A stretch of 64,000 nt of DNA from Robiginitalea marina (GTDB lineage: Bacteria; Bacteroidota; Bacteroidia; Flavobacteriales; Flavobacteriaceae), in contig NZ_JAMXIB010000001.1 of the NCBI RefSeq assembly GCF_024006985.1, positions 372,001 to 436,000 of the forward strand, read 5' to 3'. The notes under the pieces were generated by a model. The model worked only from the letters and a program-made list of their open reading frames with translations. It did not search any database and was not told where the DNA came from. Positions 24,608-33,171 of the stretch are shown piece by piece; position 1 is the stretch's first letter; every line of letters begins with the position of its first letter. Both the position numbers and the translations under genes were made by a program.

Positions 24608-26800
24608 TTAATGGTTTCCCTTTAGGTAACCCAGAAAACGGAGGTATCCTCCGACCAGGGGGGATACTTCCGGGGTATTCCGGTTTATTTTTTCGCTTTC
24701 GCCTGTAAAATCAGGGATAAAACTGAACTCCGTTTCTTTTTCTGCCGTCTCCTTTCGCCCCTGATTTACAGGGAGGTCCTTTTTCTTTGTCGCGACCCCC
24801 TTGCGGCGTTTTGGGGCCCAGAACCTCATGGAGGTGCGCGCCTCAGGGGGTACGGGGTCCTCCCCCAAACGGGCGGCCAGCAAGGCGTGGATCTTGCGGG
24901 CCTTCCGGCTTACCTTGGGGTCCGGGTCTTCGAACAGGTCCATGAGGAGACCGAGTTCCTTCTCCCCTCCCACTTCCGGGATTTCATCGAGGAGGATCAA
25001 TTTGGAATCCCGGTCACAGGTGCGAAAGAATTCATTGAAAATGGAAAAAGCAGGTAGGTCCTCACCTTCCTTAAGCCTGTTTTCCTGTTGTGGGTTTCCT
25101 TCAACCTTTTCACCCCAGGCAGGAACACCGGCTTCAATGGCATCGGCAAGCACCCCGAACTCCGGGAATATTTCGGGGTCCTCCCAACCGGGATTTATTT
25201 CAGCCGCCTCTGAATCGCTCACCAAAGGGATGAAATCGGTGCGAAAGACCGCCCCGGTCTCCTGGAGGTCTTCCAACAGGAGTTCCTTGAGCATCCGCAC
25301 ATATCCTGAGTCCTGCGGGAGAATGTCTGCAATCACTTCCAGTTTCCGGATGCGCTCCGGGATTGTTTCTTCTGGTTCCATGTTGGTTTGGATTAGGGTA
25401 GTGTCGACAACCAGGGGTAAAAAGCTGGCGGAAGGTGCCCCGGGAAAAAATCCGGTGATGACGGCAGAACGGATTTCTGCCCATTCCTGATCCAGGCAAA
25501 GGGCGAAGAGTTGTTCGTCCTGCGGGCTCCAATCTTCCGGGGGGGTAGTTTCCGGCGGGGGGGTTGTAAAATAGGCCGTTGCCTCATGGGTGCCCGGGGC
25601 TTTCAGGCCCCCGGCCATTGAAAAATCAGGCCTTAACGAAAAGGGGATCTGTACCGTTTGCCCACCCTCCCCGGCGTTGGGTGCAGCTGCCTGTACTTCC
25701 TCCCCCTTCCCGGGGGCAGCCCGGTCTTCCGCATCGATCCCGGATATTCCAGCCGCAACGATATCTTTAGTCGGAAGAACCGTATCGGGCTCCAGGCTGT
25801 TGATCACGGCCCCGGCCTTGCTGCGGACCAAAAAACTCGGGTCGGACCCCGCCTGCCGGTAGAGCCAGTCCAGGTCACCGGGTGCTGCTATGGGCTCAAG
25901 GGCGCTTAGGATCTGTACCTTCAGTTCCGGGGAAGCCTTGATAAACAGCGATTTGAGGGGACCTGAAGCCTCTGGGAACTGAAATTCCCGAATGCATTCC
26001 AGGGCAGCTCCTTTGATGGTTGGGCAGCGATGGTGGAGTAAGGTGATAATGGCCGGGGCGGCATCGTTTTGCCGGTAGTGCCTGATCAGGCGCAGGGCAA
26101 ACAAAACCACATCGCGGTTTTCCGAGATCAGCCACCGCTTGAACCGCGGGGGGTCGAACGCTTCGCGCTGCTGAAGGATTTCAAGGAGTTTGACCTGTTG
26201 CCATTCCGAGATCCGGTGGCGCACCGTATCCAGGAAATAGCTGATCCCTTCCTCCCTGAGGCTCACAGTAGCCAGTTGGGCCTGTTTGCGTACAATCCCC
26301 CTGGGGTGGTTGATATGCTTCCGGATAAAGGGGTAGGCCTGCCCGACCTGCATCTCAGTCAACTCAAGGATCCCGCGGGAAATTCGCTCCCACCTCCAGT
26401 TCTCAAGTTTTTTAAAAGCGTCCAGGTGAAGGCCAAGGTCCTGGTAAAGGCGAAAGAGCCGTTCCCGCACCTCCCCGGAAACATCGTACCTGAGGTCCAT
26501 TAACACCTCGGCCATCACCTCCCGGTTCACGGGGATTTTCAACAGCTCGCGAATTTCTATCTTCATCCGGATATAGGCCTCCCGTTCGCCTACATCGGTA
26601 TCTTGCTCGAAGAAAAGGAAATTGCTGATCATAGGGGCCAGTTCCCGTTTCCGGAGCTGCACCTTTGCGCTTTTCCCCGACAGGCGGGACCGCAAAATGA
26701 AAATAAACAGGAAATACCCCGCGGTGATGCCGCCGAACAACGTCCCGAGGTCCCACAAAAGATCGATGGGGATCCCGGGAACCTCCAGGATGGGCAACAT
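24608..26800 (-). CDS. Membrane-anchored HEAT-repeat protein
   Basis: 730 residues from the ATG at 26800. The longer frame (to 26863) would run into the response-regulator gene. One N-terminal membrane segment (about 14-37) is followed by basic residues. A long alpha-helical HEAT-like array runs to roughly 330, a Pro/Ala/Gly/Glu-rich low-complexity stretch to about 400, and then further helical repeats with acidic linkers. No catalytic motif is visible. It is probably a cytoplasmic scaffold tethered to the membrane beside the glycosyltransferase, possibly the receiver of the response-regulator signal. That role is inferred only from gene order. Confidence 0.7.
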   Translation of the reverse strand: MLPILEVPGIPIDLLWDLGTLFGGITAGYFLFIFILRSRLSGKSAKVQLRKRELAPMISNFLFFEQDTDVGEREAYIRMKIEIRELLKIPVNREVMAEVLMDLRYDVSGEVRERLFRLYQDLGLHLDAFKKLENWRWERISRGILELTEMQVGQAYPFIRKHINHPRGIVRKQAQLATVSLREEGISYFLDTVRHRISEWQQVKLLEILQQREAFDPPRFKRWLISENRDVVLFALRLIRHYRQNDAAPAIITLLHHRCPTIKGAALECIREFQFPEASGPLKSLFIKASPELKVQILSALEPIAAPGDLDWLYRQAGSDPSFLVRSKAGAVINSLEPDTVLPTKDIVAAGISGIDAEDRAAPGKGEEVQAAAPNAGEGGQTVQIPFSLRPDFSMAGGLKAPGTHEATAYFTTPPPETTPPEDWSPQDEQLFALCLDQEWAEIRSAVITGFFPGAPSASFLPLVVDTTLIQTNMEPEETIPERIRKLEVIADILPQDSGYVRMLKELLLEDLQETGAVFRTDFIPLVSDSEAAEINPGWEDPEIFPEFGVLADAIEAGVPAWGEKVEGNPQQENRLKEGEDLPAFSIFNEFFRTCDRDSKLILLDEIPEVGGEKELGLLMDLFEDPDPKVSRKARKIHALLAARLGEDPVPPEARTSMRFWAPKRRKGVATKKKDLPVNQGRKETAEKETEFSFIPDFTGESEKINRNTPEVSPLVGGYLRFLGYLKGNH

Positions 26801-26828
26801 CAGGTATGTCTTTCGGGATCCGTTCAAA

Positions 26829-27200
26829 TTATGTGTTCCTGAATAGTTTTCCGATCCGCACAAGCAATTCTGTGGGGCTCAACGGCTTGGATATGAAGTC
26901 GTCTGCGCCAAGGTCAAAGGCGTTGAGGATATTGGCCTCATTGCCCGCCGTGGAAATGATGATCACGGGCACCTTCGATTTCATCGTATTGCGCAGGTAA
27001 TCCACCAACTCGATCCCCGAAAAATATGGCATCATAATGTCACTAATGATCAGGTCGGGCATTTGCCTGCCCAGGTAGGTTTTCACTTCCCGTCCGTCTG
27101 TAGCCAGGTCTACCCGATATCCCCCCTTTTCAAGGCGGTATTTGATCAGGGAGGCCAGCATTTGGTCATCTTCAGCCAGTAAAAGCCTTTTTGAGTGCAT
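26829..27200 (-). CDS. Single-domain response regulator (CheY-like receiver)
   Basis: A 123-residue receiver domain without an output domain. The acidic pocket is E10-D11-D12, the phosphoacceptor is D54 (ISDIMMP), and the conserved lysine lies in FISKPLSP. Output must be by protein-protein contact. It sits 8 bp after the hybrid kinase gene, whose Hpt domain is its likely phosphodonor, and 28 bp before the HEAT-repeat gene, a plausible partner. Confidence 0.9.
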   Translation of the reverse strand: MHSKRLLLAEDDQMLASLIKYRLEKGGYRVDLATDGREVKTYLGRQMPDLIISDIMMPYFSGIELVDYLRNTMKSKVPVIIISTAGNEANILNAFDLGADDFISKPLSPTELLVRIGKLFRNT

Positions 27201-27208
27201 TGCGCTAT

Positions 27209-28939
27209 TTATTTCCGGCGGTTCAATTCGATTTCCAACGCCTGCTCCACTTGTGGGTAAAGGGCCAGGAATTCCTGGTATGCCAGGTTAATCTGCTGCA
27301 GGTCCCTCCCCTGTTCACTGTACTTGTAAATGGACTCCACCAGGCCCAGCAGTGAGCCGGCGCGGATCATCTTAAGCCCCGGTTTTATTTTATGCGCCGC
27401 ATCCTTTATCGCTTCAAGGTCTTTCCGACCGAGGTGTGTTTTCATTCGTCCGGCAAATTCCAGCAAATTGTTTCTGAGCAAGCCCACCAGATCCGCGAGC
27501 AGGTCGCGGTTACCCATGCATTCCCTTTCAAGGTCTTCAAGGCTTACCAATGTCGCCGTGCGGTGTTTTTCCAGGGGACTGTCATCCCGGGCCTGCTCCC
27601 TGCCCCTTCGGAAATACGCAGCCATTTTCGAATACAATTCCTCAGGGCTGTAGGGTTTCAGGATGAGGTCGTTCAGGCCCGACTGCCGGAACCGGTCGCT
27701 GTCCGCTGCCGTAAAGTCTGCCGTTACAGCAATAATCGGGATGTTCCTAACCCCTGCGGAGGAGTGGCTGCGCACCCGGCGGGCAGCTTCAAAGCCATCC
27801 ATTTCCGGCATACGCAGGTCCATCAATATAAGGTCGATGGGCTGATCGGCCAGCAGGCGGATACCAAACGGGACTTTCAGGGCGTGGAAAACCTTGCAAC
27901 CCCATCCCTTAAGGCGGGTTTCCAGGAGCTTCTGGTTCAAAGGGTTGTCCTCAAAAACCAATACCCTGGCCCCCTGTAGCCGGCAGTGCCCCGGCTCCCT
28001 GGCCGGCGCTTTGGGAAGTTCCCGGGAACGACCCGTTTTATAGGGCAGTTCGAACCGGAAGGCCGTTCCTGCGCCAACGGTACTTTCCACACCGATGCGC
28101 CCTCCCTGTTGTTCGATGAGTTTTTTAACAATGCTCAGCCCCAATCCGTGCCCTGCCCCAGCCACTTCCGGGGTCTGCCTGGCCTGGTAATAGGGCTTGA
28201 AGATGTGCGGCAATTCATCAGCGGGGATGCCAATGCCAGTGTCCCTGATTTCAAAGGACAGGGTACAGGTGTCAGGGTTGCGCAGGGCTTTCACCTCCAG
28301 GGTAATTTCCCCGCGGGAGACGTATTTCACCGCATTGCCGAACAGGTTGAGCAATACCTGGCTAAGTTTCGAAGGATCCCCCACCAGTACCTCGGGCAAC
28401 TGTGGGCTGATGGCAGTTTTAAAAACCACCTCCCTGTTGCCGAGCGACCGCTTCACGAAATCCCCGGCCTCCTCCAGGATCTGGCTGATCCTGAAGGGGA
28501 CTTCCACAACGGCCTCCCGGCCTGCTTTAAGGCGGGTATACAGCAAAAGTTCGTTGACCATTCCCAACATGGACCTGGAGGCTGCCCCTATGGCCTCGGC
28601 ATACTCCCGTTGTTTCGGGCTAAGGGTGTCTTCCCTGAGCAGGTCCGAAAAGCCAATGATGCCATTCAGGGGGGTCCGGATGTCATGGCTTACGGCAGCA
28701 ATCAGGCTGTTGGTCTCCTGGGGGGCCTGATCCTGTTGCTGGGGAATGGGGTGCCCATGGGTGTGGCCCTGGCCCGGGGAAGGCTTCCAGAGCTGTGTTT
28801 CGAGGTGGTTCCTGAACTGCTCGAAGGAAGCTTTCAGGGCCGTGGCCTCCCTGGCCGTTAGCTGATCGAAGGAAAACCCTTCAAGGGCGAGTTGGAGGTC
28901 GGCGAGCTGTTCAAGCAGGTCTTTGGATTGGATGGGCAT
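27209..28939 (-). CDS. Soluble hybrid histidine kinase (HisKA-HATPase-REC-Hpt)
   Basis: 576 residues. The N-terminal 75 residues are helical with no membrane segment. HisKA has H85 (SHDIRTPLNG), and HATPase has N-box NLFGNAVKY, G1 DTGIGIP and G2 GAGHGLGLS. A receiver domain at about 324-440 has D374 (MDLRMPEMDG). A C-terminal Hpt domain has H516 (AAHKIKPGLKM). All four phosphorelay sites are intact. There is no sensory domain such as PAS or GAF, so input probably comes through a partner protein. It is the first gene of the six-gene operon; the next gene encodes the stand-alone receiver. Confidence 0.9.
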   Translation of the reverse strand: MPIQSKDLLEQLADLQLALEGFSFDQLTAREATALKASFEQFRNHLETQLWKPSPGQGHTHGHPIPQQQDQAPQETNSLIAAVSHDIRTPLNGIIGFSDLLREDTLSPKQREYAEAIGAASRSMLGMVNELLLYTRLKAGREAVVEVPFRISQILEEAGDFVKRSLGNREVVFKTAISPQLPEVLVGDPSKLSQVLLNLFGNAVKYVSRGEITLEVKALRNPDTCTLSFEIRDTGIGIPADELPHIFKPYYQARQTPEVAGAGHGLGLSIVKKLIEQQGGRIGVESTVGAGTAFRFELPYKTGRSRELPKAPAREPGHCRLQGARVLVFEDNPLNQKLLETRLKGWGCKVFHALKVPFGIRLLADQPIDLILMDLRMPEMDGFEAARRVRSHSSAGVRNIPIIAVTADFTAADSDRFRQSGLNDLILKPYSPEELYSKMAAYFRRGREQARDDSPLEKHRTATLVSLEDLERECMGNRDLLADLVGLLRNNLLEFAGRMKTHLGRKDLEAIKDAAHKIKPGLKMIRAGSLLGLVESIYKYSEQGRDLQQINLAYQEFLALYPQVEQALEIELNRRK

Positions 28940-29085
28940 AGAAATGGGCTGAAAGGATCGTTTTTATCGGTAATCTGCATTTAGTCCCTAAAAATCCGTA
29001 TTTGGGCATGCCCCGACAATTAAATGTTCCCTATCTTTCCGTTCCTGTTGTCAAAACCGATTTAGTTGTAGGTAAAAACATGTGC

Positions 29086-30381
29086 ATGAGCCGTATAGTA
29101 CTAATAACTTCCCTGGGAATCCTGCTGGCCTCCTGTCAGGGTGGGGAAAAAGAAAAACAAGAAATCAGCCTGGAAGAAAAAGCCCGACAAATCCACGAAA
29201 AGGTAATTACGGTGGATACCCATGTCGACATTAACGTAAAAAACTTTACCGATAGCCTGAATTACAGCCAGCGTCTCAGCACGCAGGTAAACCTGCCCAA
29301 AATGGAAGAAGGGGGCCTCGACGTGGCCTGGTTCATCGTGTACACCGGACAGGACTCCCTGACCGAAGCTGCTTACACCAAAGGGGCAGCCAATGCCATG
29401 GCCAAGTTCGATGCCATCCACCGGCTTTGCGCGGAAATTGCCCCGGACCGGATCGGCCTGGCCCTGAATGCCGCGGAAGCCAGGCAAATCCATGCTTCCG
29501 GTCGCAAAGTAGCCATGATCGGGGTCGAAAATGCCTTTCCCATGGGGGAAGATCTGTCGAACTTTGAAAAATACTATGAAATGGGGGCGCGCTATGTCTC
29601 CCTGGCACACAATGGCCATAGCCAGTTCTCTGATTCCAACACCGGGGAAGCGGATAGCATCTGGTTACACAATGGTTTAAGTGAACTTGGCAAAAAAGCT
29701 GTTGTTGAGATGAATAGACTCGGGATAATGATTGATATTTCCCATCCGTCAAGGGAAGCAGTCCTCCAAATGTTGTCCCTTTCAAAGGCCCCCATAATTG
29801 CGTCCCATTCCTCGGCCCGTGCCCTGTGCAACCATAGCCGGAACCTGGACGATGAGCAACTGCTGAGGCTGAAAGAAAATGGTGGGGTGGTACAGACCGT
29901 GGCTTTCAGCGCCTATTTGAACACGGAAAAACACGAAGCCCGGGCTGCGTATATGGCGGAGACAAGAAAGGCAATAGCCGATTCCCTGGGGCTGGAGTGG
30001 TTCGATCGCTCCCAGTTCCGCAGCCTTTCGGAGGCCCGGCAGGAGGCCTTCATGGAAAACTACCCTAAAGTCGTCGCGCTCGCCGACAGCCTGGCGGCAA
30101 AACGTTCCGATGCCCCCCCGGCGGTGGACGTAGCTGATTTCGTCGACCATATCGACTACCTGGTGGACCTGATCGGGATCGACCATGTGGGGATCAGTTC
30201 CGATTTTGACGGGGGTGGCGGGATAGCCGGCTGGTCAGATGCCTCGGAAACCTTTAACGTAACCCTGGAACTGGTGCGGAGGGGATATTCCGAAACAGAC
30301 ATCGAAAAACTTTGGGGCGGGAACCTTTTCAGGGTGATGGAAGCGGTGCAACAGGTGGCGGATACCTGGCCTCAATCCTGA
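29086..30381 (+). CDS. Membrane dipeptidase (M19 family) lipoprotein
   Basis: Dinuclear-zinc dipeptidase. Ligands are seen in VDTHVDIN, in the glutamate of GVENAF, and in the later histidines of DISHPS and IIASHSSARA. SSDFDGGGG near the C-terminus is the family's conserved aspartate loop. The start is set at ATG 29086 (MSRIVLITSLG), giving a lipoprotein signal with LLASC; an ATG two codons earlier (29080) is also possible. The frame further upstream has no signal character. It is likely anchored facing the periplasm, hydrolysing dipeptides. It converges on the thioesterase gene, overlapping its end by 10 bp. Confidence 0.9.
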   Translation: MSRIVLITSLGILLASCQGGEKEKQEISLEEKARQIHEKVITVDTHVDINVKNFTDSLNYSQRLSTQVNLPKMEEGGLDVAWFIVYTGQDSLTEAAYTKGAANAMAKFDAIHRLCAEIAPDRIGLALNAAEARQIHASGRKVAMIGVENAFPMGEDLSNFEKYYEMGARYVSLAHNGHSQFSDSNTGEADSIWLHNGLSELGKKAVVEMNRLGIMIDISHPSREAVLQMLSLSKAPIIASHSSARALCNHSRNLDDEQLLRLKENGGVVQTVAFSAYLNTEKHEARAAYMAETRKAIADSLGLEWFDRSQFRSLSEARQEAFMENYPKVVALADSLAAKRSDAPPAVDVADFVDHIDYLVDLIGIDHVGISSDFDGGGGIAGWSDASETFNVTLELVRRGYSETDIEKLWGGNLFRVMEAVQQVADTWPQS

Positions 30382-30773
30382 TCCTTCGAAGCCAGCCTGT
30401 CCTTTACAAATTCCACCCGGGTCTTTCCATGGGCTTTCGGTTTGCCGTCAGCCCCCAGGTTAACCAGGATCAGTTGATCGACCGTAGCGATGGTCTCGTG
30501 CGACATTTTATTGCGGGCTTCGCATTTCAGGGTGATGGAGGACTTTCCAAAGCGGACGGCTTCAATCCCTATTTCCACGATGTCTCCCTGTGCCGGGGCA
30601 CTGATGAAATTGATCTCCGACATGTATTTGAGGACAATCTTGGGATTCTCGAGTTGAATGATGCTGTACAGGGCTGCCTCCTCCGTGATCCAAGCCAGCA
30701 ATCGCCCCCCGAACAAGGTGCAGTTGGCGTTAAGGTCTTCGGGTTTGATCCATTTTCGGGTATGAAATCTCAT
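30372..30773 (-). CDS. Acyl-CoA thioesterase, hotdog fold
   Basis: A 133-residue hotdog-fold protein of the YciA/acyl-CoA hydrolase type. FGGRLLAWITEEAA near 21-34 carries the central-helix motif with the catalytic acidic residue. SEINFISAPAQGDIVEI is the usual strand following it. It hydrolyses acyl-CoA to free acid and CoA; chain length is unknown. It stands alone, convergent with the dipeptidase gene. Confidence 0.85.
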   Translation of the reverse strand: MRFHTRKWIKPEDLNANCTLFGGRLLAWITEEAALYSIIQLENPKIVLKYMSEINFISAPAQGDIVEIGIEAVRFGKSSITLKCEARNKMSHETIATVDQLILVNLGADGKPKAHGKTRVEFVKDRLASKDQD

Positions 30774-30836
30774 AGGTACCAGGATTACCCGTAAAGATAG
30801 GGCCTTCCCGGTTTGGGTCCGCTTTGTGGCACCTAA

Positions 30837-30868
30837 TTGCCCTCACTTTTTCCAAATCTTAAAATTTG
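30837..30868 (+). promoter_or_regulatory. Candidate promoter upstream of a hydrophobic micro-ORF
   Basis: TTG at 30837-30839, a 20-bp spacer, then TAAAATTTG at 30860-30868, which is the TAnnTTTG consensus with one extra A. It would start a transcript about 75 bp before the micro-ORF at 30952. Confidence 0.35.
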
Positions 30869-30951
30869 TTAAGCAAAGAATAAATTTTTGCCAACACACT
30901 GCCCGCCTTTTTTCCTAATCCCTTATTTTTAAGAAGCTAAGGTAAACACCC

Positions 30952-31014
30952 ATGCAAATCCTGGTAAAAATCATCCTGATCCTTACCCTCACCCTGCTGC
31001 AGCACTTGTTCTGA
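30952..31014 (+). CDS. Possible 20-residue hydrophobic peptide
   Basis: ATG at 30952, TGA at 31012-31014. The product begins MQILVKIILI and continues with Leu and Thr to a Leu-Phe end. It has one lysine and one histidine and otherwise is nearly all Ile/Leu/Val/Thr. Size and composition resemble Ibs-type type I toxin peptides and other single-span membrane peptides. A purine-rich AAGG lies about 11 bp before the ATG. No antisense RNA promoter was found on the opposite strand. A chance frame remains possible. Confidence 0.35.
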   Translation: MQILVKIILILTLTLLQHLF

Positions 31015-31073
31015 AGGAGGCTTCCAGAGGCAGGGGTTATAAATGCCCCATTCCCTTTGGCCAGTTCCTTTGG

Positions 31074-32426
31074 CTAAGGGATATAAACCGTTTTTACATT
31101 GACAAATTCCCTGATGCCCTCAACGGACAGTTCCCTGCCGTACCCGGAATCCTTTACCCCGCCAAAAGGTAGCCGCGGATCGCTTTTGACCATGCTGTTT
31201 ACAAATACAGCCCCTTCTTCCAGCAGCGGGATCATCCGCTGCACCCGGGCAGGGTCCCGGGTAAAAAGGGAGACTCCCAGCCCAAACCGGGATTTCCCGG
31301 CCAGGCGCAGGGCCGCTCCCTCATCTTCAAAGGTAGACACAGCCAGCAAGGGGCCAAAGGTTTCCTCCCGGAATACGGGCATGGATTCCGTCACCCCCAG
31401 CAGTATGGTGGGTTCAAAAAAGGTCCCTTCCCGCTTTCCGCCACAGGCGAGCACAGCCCCCATATCCAGGGAGTTTTTCATTTGGGCTTCCAGCTGCCCG
31501 GCCAGGTCTTCCCGGGCCATGACCCCGATGTAGGTTTCGGGATCCATCGGGTCTCCTGCCTTAAGGGCCCTGACCTGTTTGAGAAGCTTATCCGTAAATT
31601 CAGCCGAAATCGACTGGTGAAGCAGCAGGCGCTTGGTGGCGATACAACTTTGGCCGGTGTTCTGGAAGCGCGATTCAATACAGGTTTCCACGGCTTTATC
31701 CAGGTCTGCATCGGGAAAGACGATCATGGCATTGCTGCCTCCCAGCTCCAGGACCGTTTTTTTGAGGTATTTCCCGCAGAGGGCTGCCACTGCAGCCCCG
31801 GCCCGGGTGCTGCCCGTAAGGGTGAGCGCCCTTACCCTTGGGTCGGCCAGCACCCCCTCGACTTGTGGTTCCCCGATATAAAGCGTTTGGAAGACCCCCG
31901 GCGGATAACCCGATTCCTCAAAGAGTTGCTGGAGCTCCCCGGCACATTGCCATACGTTGGGGGCATGCTTGAGCAGACAGGTATTGCCCGCGCTCAGGGA
32001 GGGGGCGGCAAACCGGATGACCTGCCAGAATGGGTAATTCCAGGGCATGATGGCCAGGACCGGACCCAGGGGTTCAAAGCGCACATAAGAGCGGGCCGCT
32101 TCGGTGGATTCAGTCCGATCTTCCAGGAAGCGGGCTGCGTTTGCAGCATAATAATCACACACCCAGGCACATTTCTCGACCTCTGCCAGGGCCTGTGTAA
32201 TGGGCTTGCCCATTTCAACTGTTATGGTTCGGGCGTAGTGGTGCTTGCCCGACCGCAGCTTTTCCCCGACCCTTCGCAACAAAACAGCCCGTTCTTCTGT
32301 TTTTTGAAGCCTCCACGCTTTGAAAGCCTGCCCTGAATCCGCAACTTTTTGATATAGGGTCTCATCGGTAATAGCAGTAAAATGGCATAGGGCTTCCCCG
32401 GTGTAGGGATTGATGGAAGTACTCAT
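31074..32426 (-). CDS. NAD(P)-dependent aldehyde dehydrogenase, succinate-semialdehyde type
   Basis: A 450-residue aldehyde dehydrogenase. The general base is E227 (LELGGSN) and the catalytic cysteine is C261 (NTGQSC). The N-terminus starting directly at INPYTGE and the overall length fit the short succinate-semialdehyde dehydrogenase subgroup (Sad/GabD2-like), which uses NAD or NADP. The physiological aldehyde is inferred only by family. It appears monocistronic: no gene lies within 170 bp upstream on the strand. Confidence 0.85.
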   Translation of the reverse strand: MSTSINPYTGEALCHFTAITDETLYQKVADSGQAFKAWRLQKTEERAVLLRRVGEKLRSGKHHYARTITVEMGKPITQALAEVEKCAWVCDYYAANAARFLEDRTESTEAARSYVRFEPLGPVLAIMPWNYPFWQVIRFAAPSLSAGNTCLLKHAPNVWQCAGELQQLFEESGYPPGVFQTLYIGEPQVEGVLADPRVRALTLTGSTRAGAAVAALCGKYLKKTVLELGGSNAMIVFPDADLDKAVETCIESRFQNTGQSCIATKRLLLHQSISAEFTDKLLKQVRALKAGDPMDPETYIGVMAREDLAGQLEAQMKNSLDMGAVLACGGKREGTFFEPTILLGVTESMPVFREETFGPLLAVSTFEDEGAALRLAGKSRFGLGVSLFTRDPARVQRMIPLLEEGAVFVNSMVKSDPRLPFGGVKDSGYGRELSVEGIREFVNVKTVYIP

Positions 32427-32601
32427 AGTTTACACTTGGAAGATTGCTGCGGTTCCTAAAGATACGGATTTCCCGCCCGCAGAAAAATCCGGGCCGGCGG
32501 CTGCAAAAAAGCCCTGACTGTTCATAAAGCCGTTAACAACTTCTCTTCCCGTTTCGGGGCCCGGCAGGGGTTTTGGGTAATTTTAAACAAACGATCCCGC
32601 C

Positions 32602-33024
32602 ATGAACTCCCGATCCACAGACCTGATCAGGATCCGGCCAGAGCTTTCCATCAAACCCCTGCAGGCCGGGGAAGCTTCCGAAGAATTTTTCCAAAACCGC
32701 ACCCTGCGTCCCGTCCTTAAACTTCAGAATGACCTGTTGCTGGCGGCTTTCCGCAATTATGCGATAAAGCATAAGGGGTATTTCTTCGAACTGGGCCAGG
32801 AAAAAAAACTCAGGTATATTGAAAATGCGATCCAGAAAGACATCAAGTTCAGGAATTCGCTCAAGGGCATGATTATCGGCCAATTTACCCTGGAAGAATA
32901 TGAGCGTTATATCCGAAGTTCATCCTCCCTGAACAAAAGGATGATGAATATGGTTGTGGAGCGCCTGAAGGACCAGTTACAATTGCTGGAACACCTCCCG
33001 GCAGGGCATGGTTTGCCTGCCTGA
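32602..33024 (+). CDS. Conserved Bacteroidota protein of unknown function
   Basis: A 140-residue soluble, helical, charged protein, starting at ATG 32602. A conserved-looking block, FFQNRTLRPVLKLQNDLLL, lies at about 29-47 and SLKGMIIGQFTLEEYERY at about 85-103. Similar proteins in related bacteria are, as I recall, sometimes labelled glyoxalase without support, and no metal-binding pattern is visible here. It lies upstream of cysE-cysM on the same strand, separated by 147 bp with possible RNA structure. Confidence 0.6.
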   Translation: MNSRSTDLIRIRPELSIKPLQAGEASEEFFQNRTLRPVLKLQNDLLLAAFRNYAIKHKGYFFELGQEKKLRYIENAIQKDIKFRNSLKGMIIGQFTLEEYERYIRSSSSLNKRMMNMVVERLKDQLQLLEHLPAGHGLPA

Positions 33025-33032
33025 CCGAGGGG

Positions 33033-33140
33033 AATGCCCGGGGTGCCCCCGGGAAACCGCAGGCATTGTCTTTAAAGCCCAAAGGGCCTGTCGGCTGCTG
33101 AGACCTGCTGCCACAGGGGTCCCAAAAACTGCGGCTTTAA
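33033..33140 (+). promoter_or_regulatory. Structured intergenic element before cysE
   Basis: Two nested hairpins can form. The first is AATGCC/GGCATT (33033-33038 with 33062-33067) enclosing CGGGG/CCCCG (33039-33043 with 33047-33051). The second is TTAAAGCC/GGCTTTAA (33072-33079 with 33133-33140) enclosing CCTGT/ACAGG (33087-33091 with 33113-33117). Neither is followed by a T-run, so these are not plain terminators. The second ends 31 bp before the cysE start. It matches no riboswitch class I know. Confidence 0.3.
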
Positions 33141-33171
33141 GCCAAAGTTAACGCCCCGCAGGACGCATCCC

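Larger units (their letters stand above)
30774..31073. other. 300-bp intergenic region between thioesterase and aldehyde dehydrogenase genes
   Basis: No long gene fits here. It holds an A/T-rich promoter-like stretch (30837-30868), a 20-codon hydrophobic ORF (30952-31014), and a tail with weak inverted repeats downstream of the aldehyde dehydrogenase stop. No RNA gene was recognised. Confidence 0.6.
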
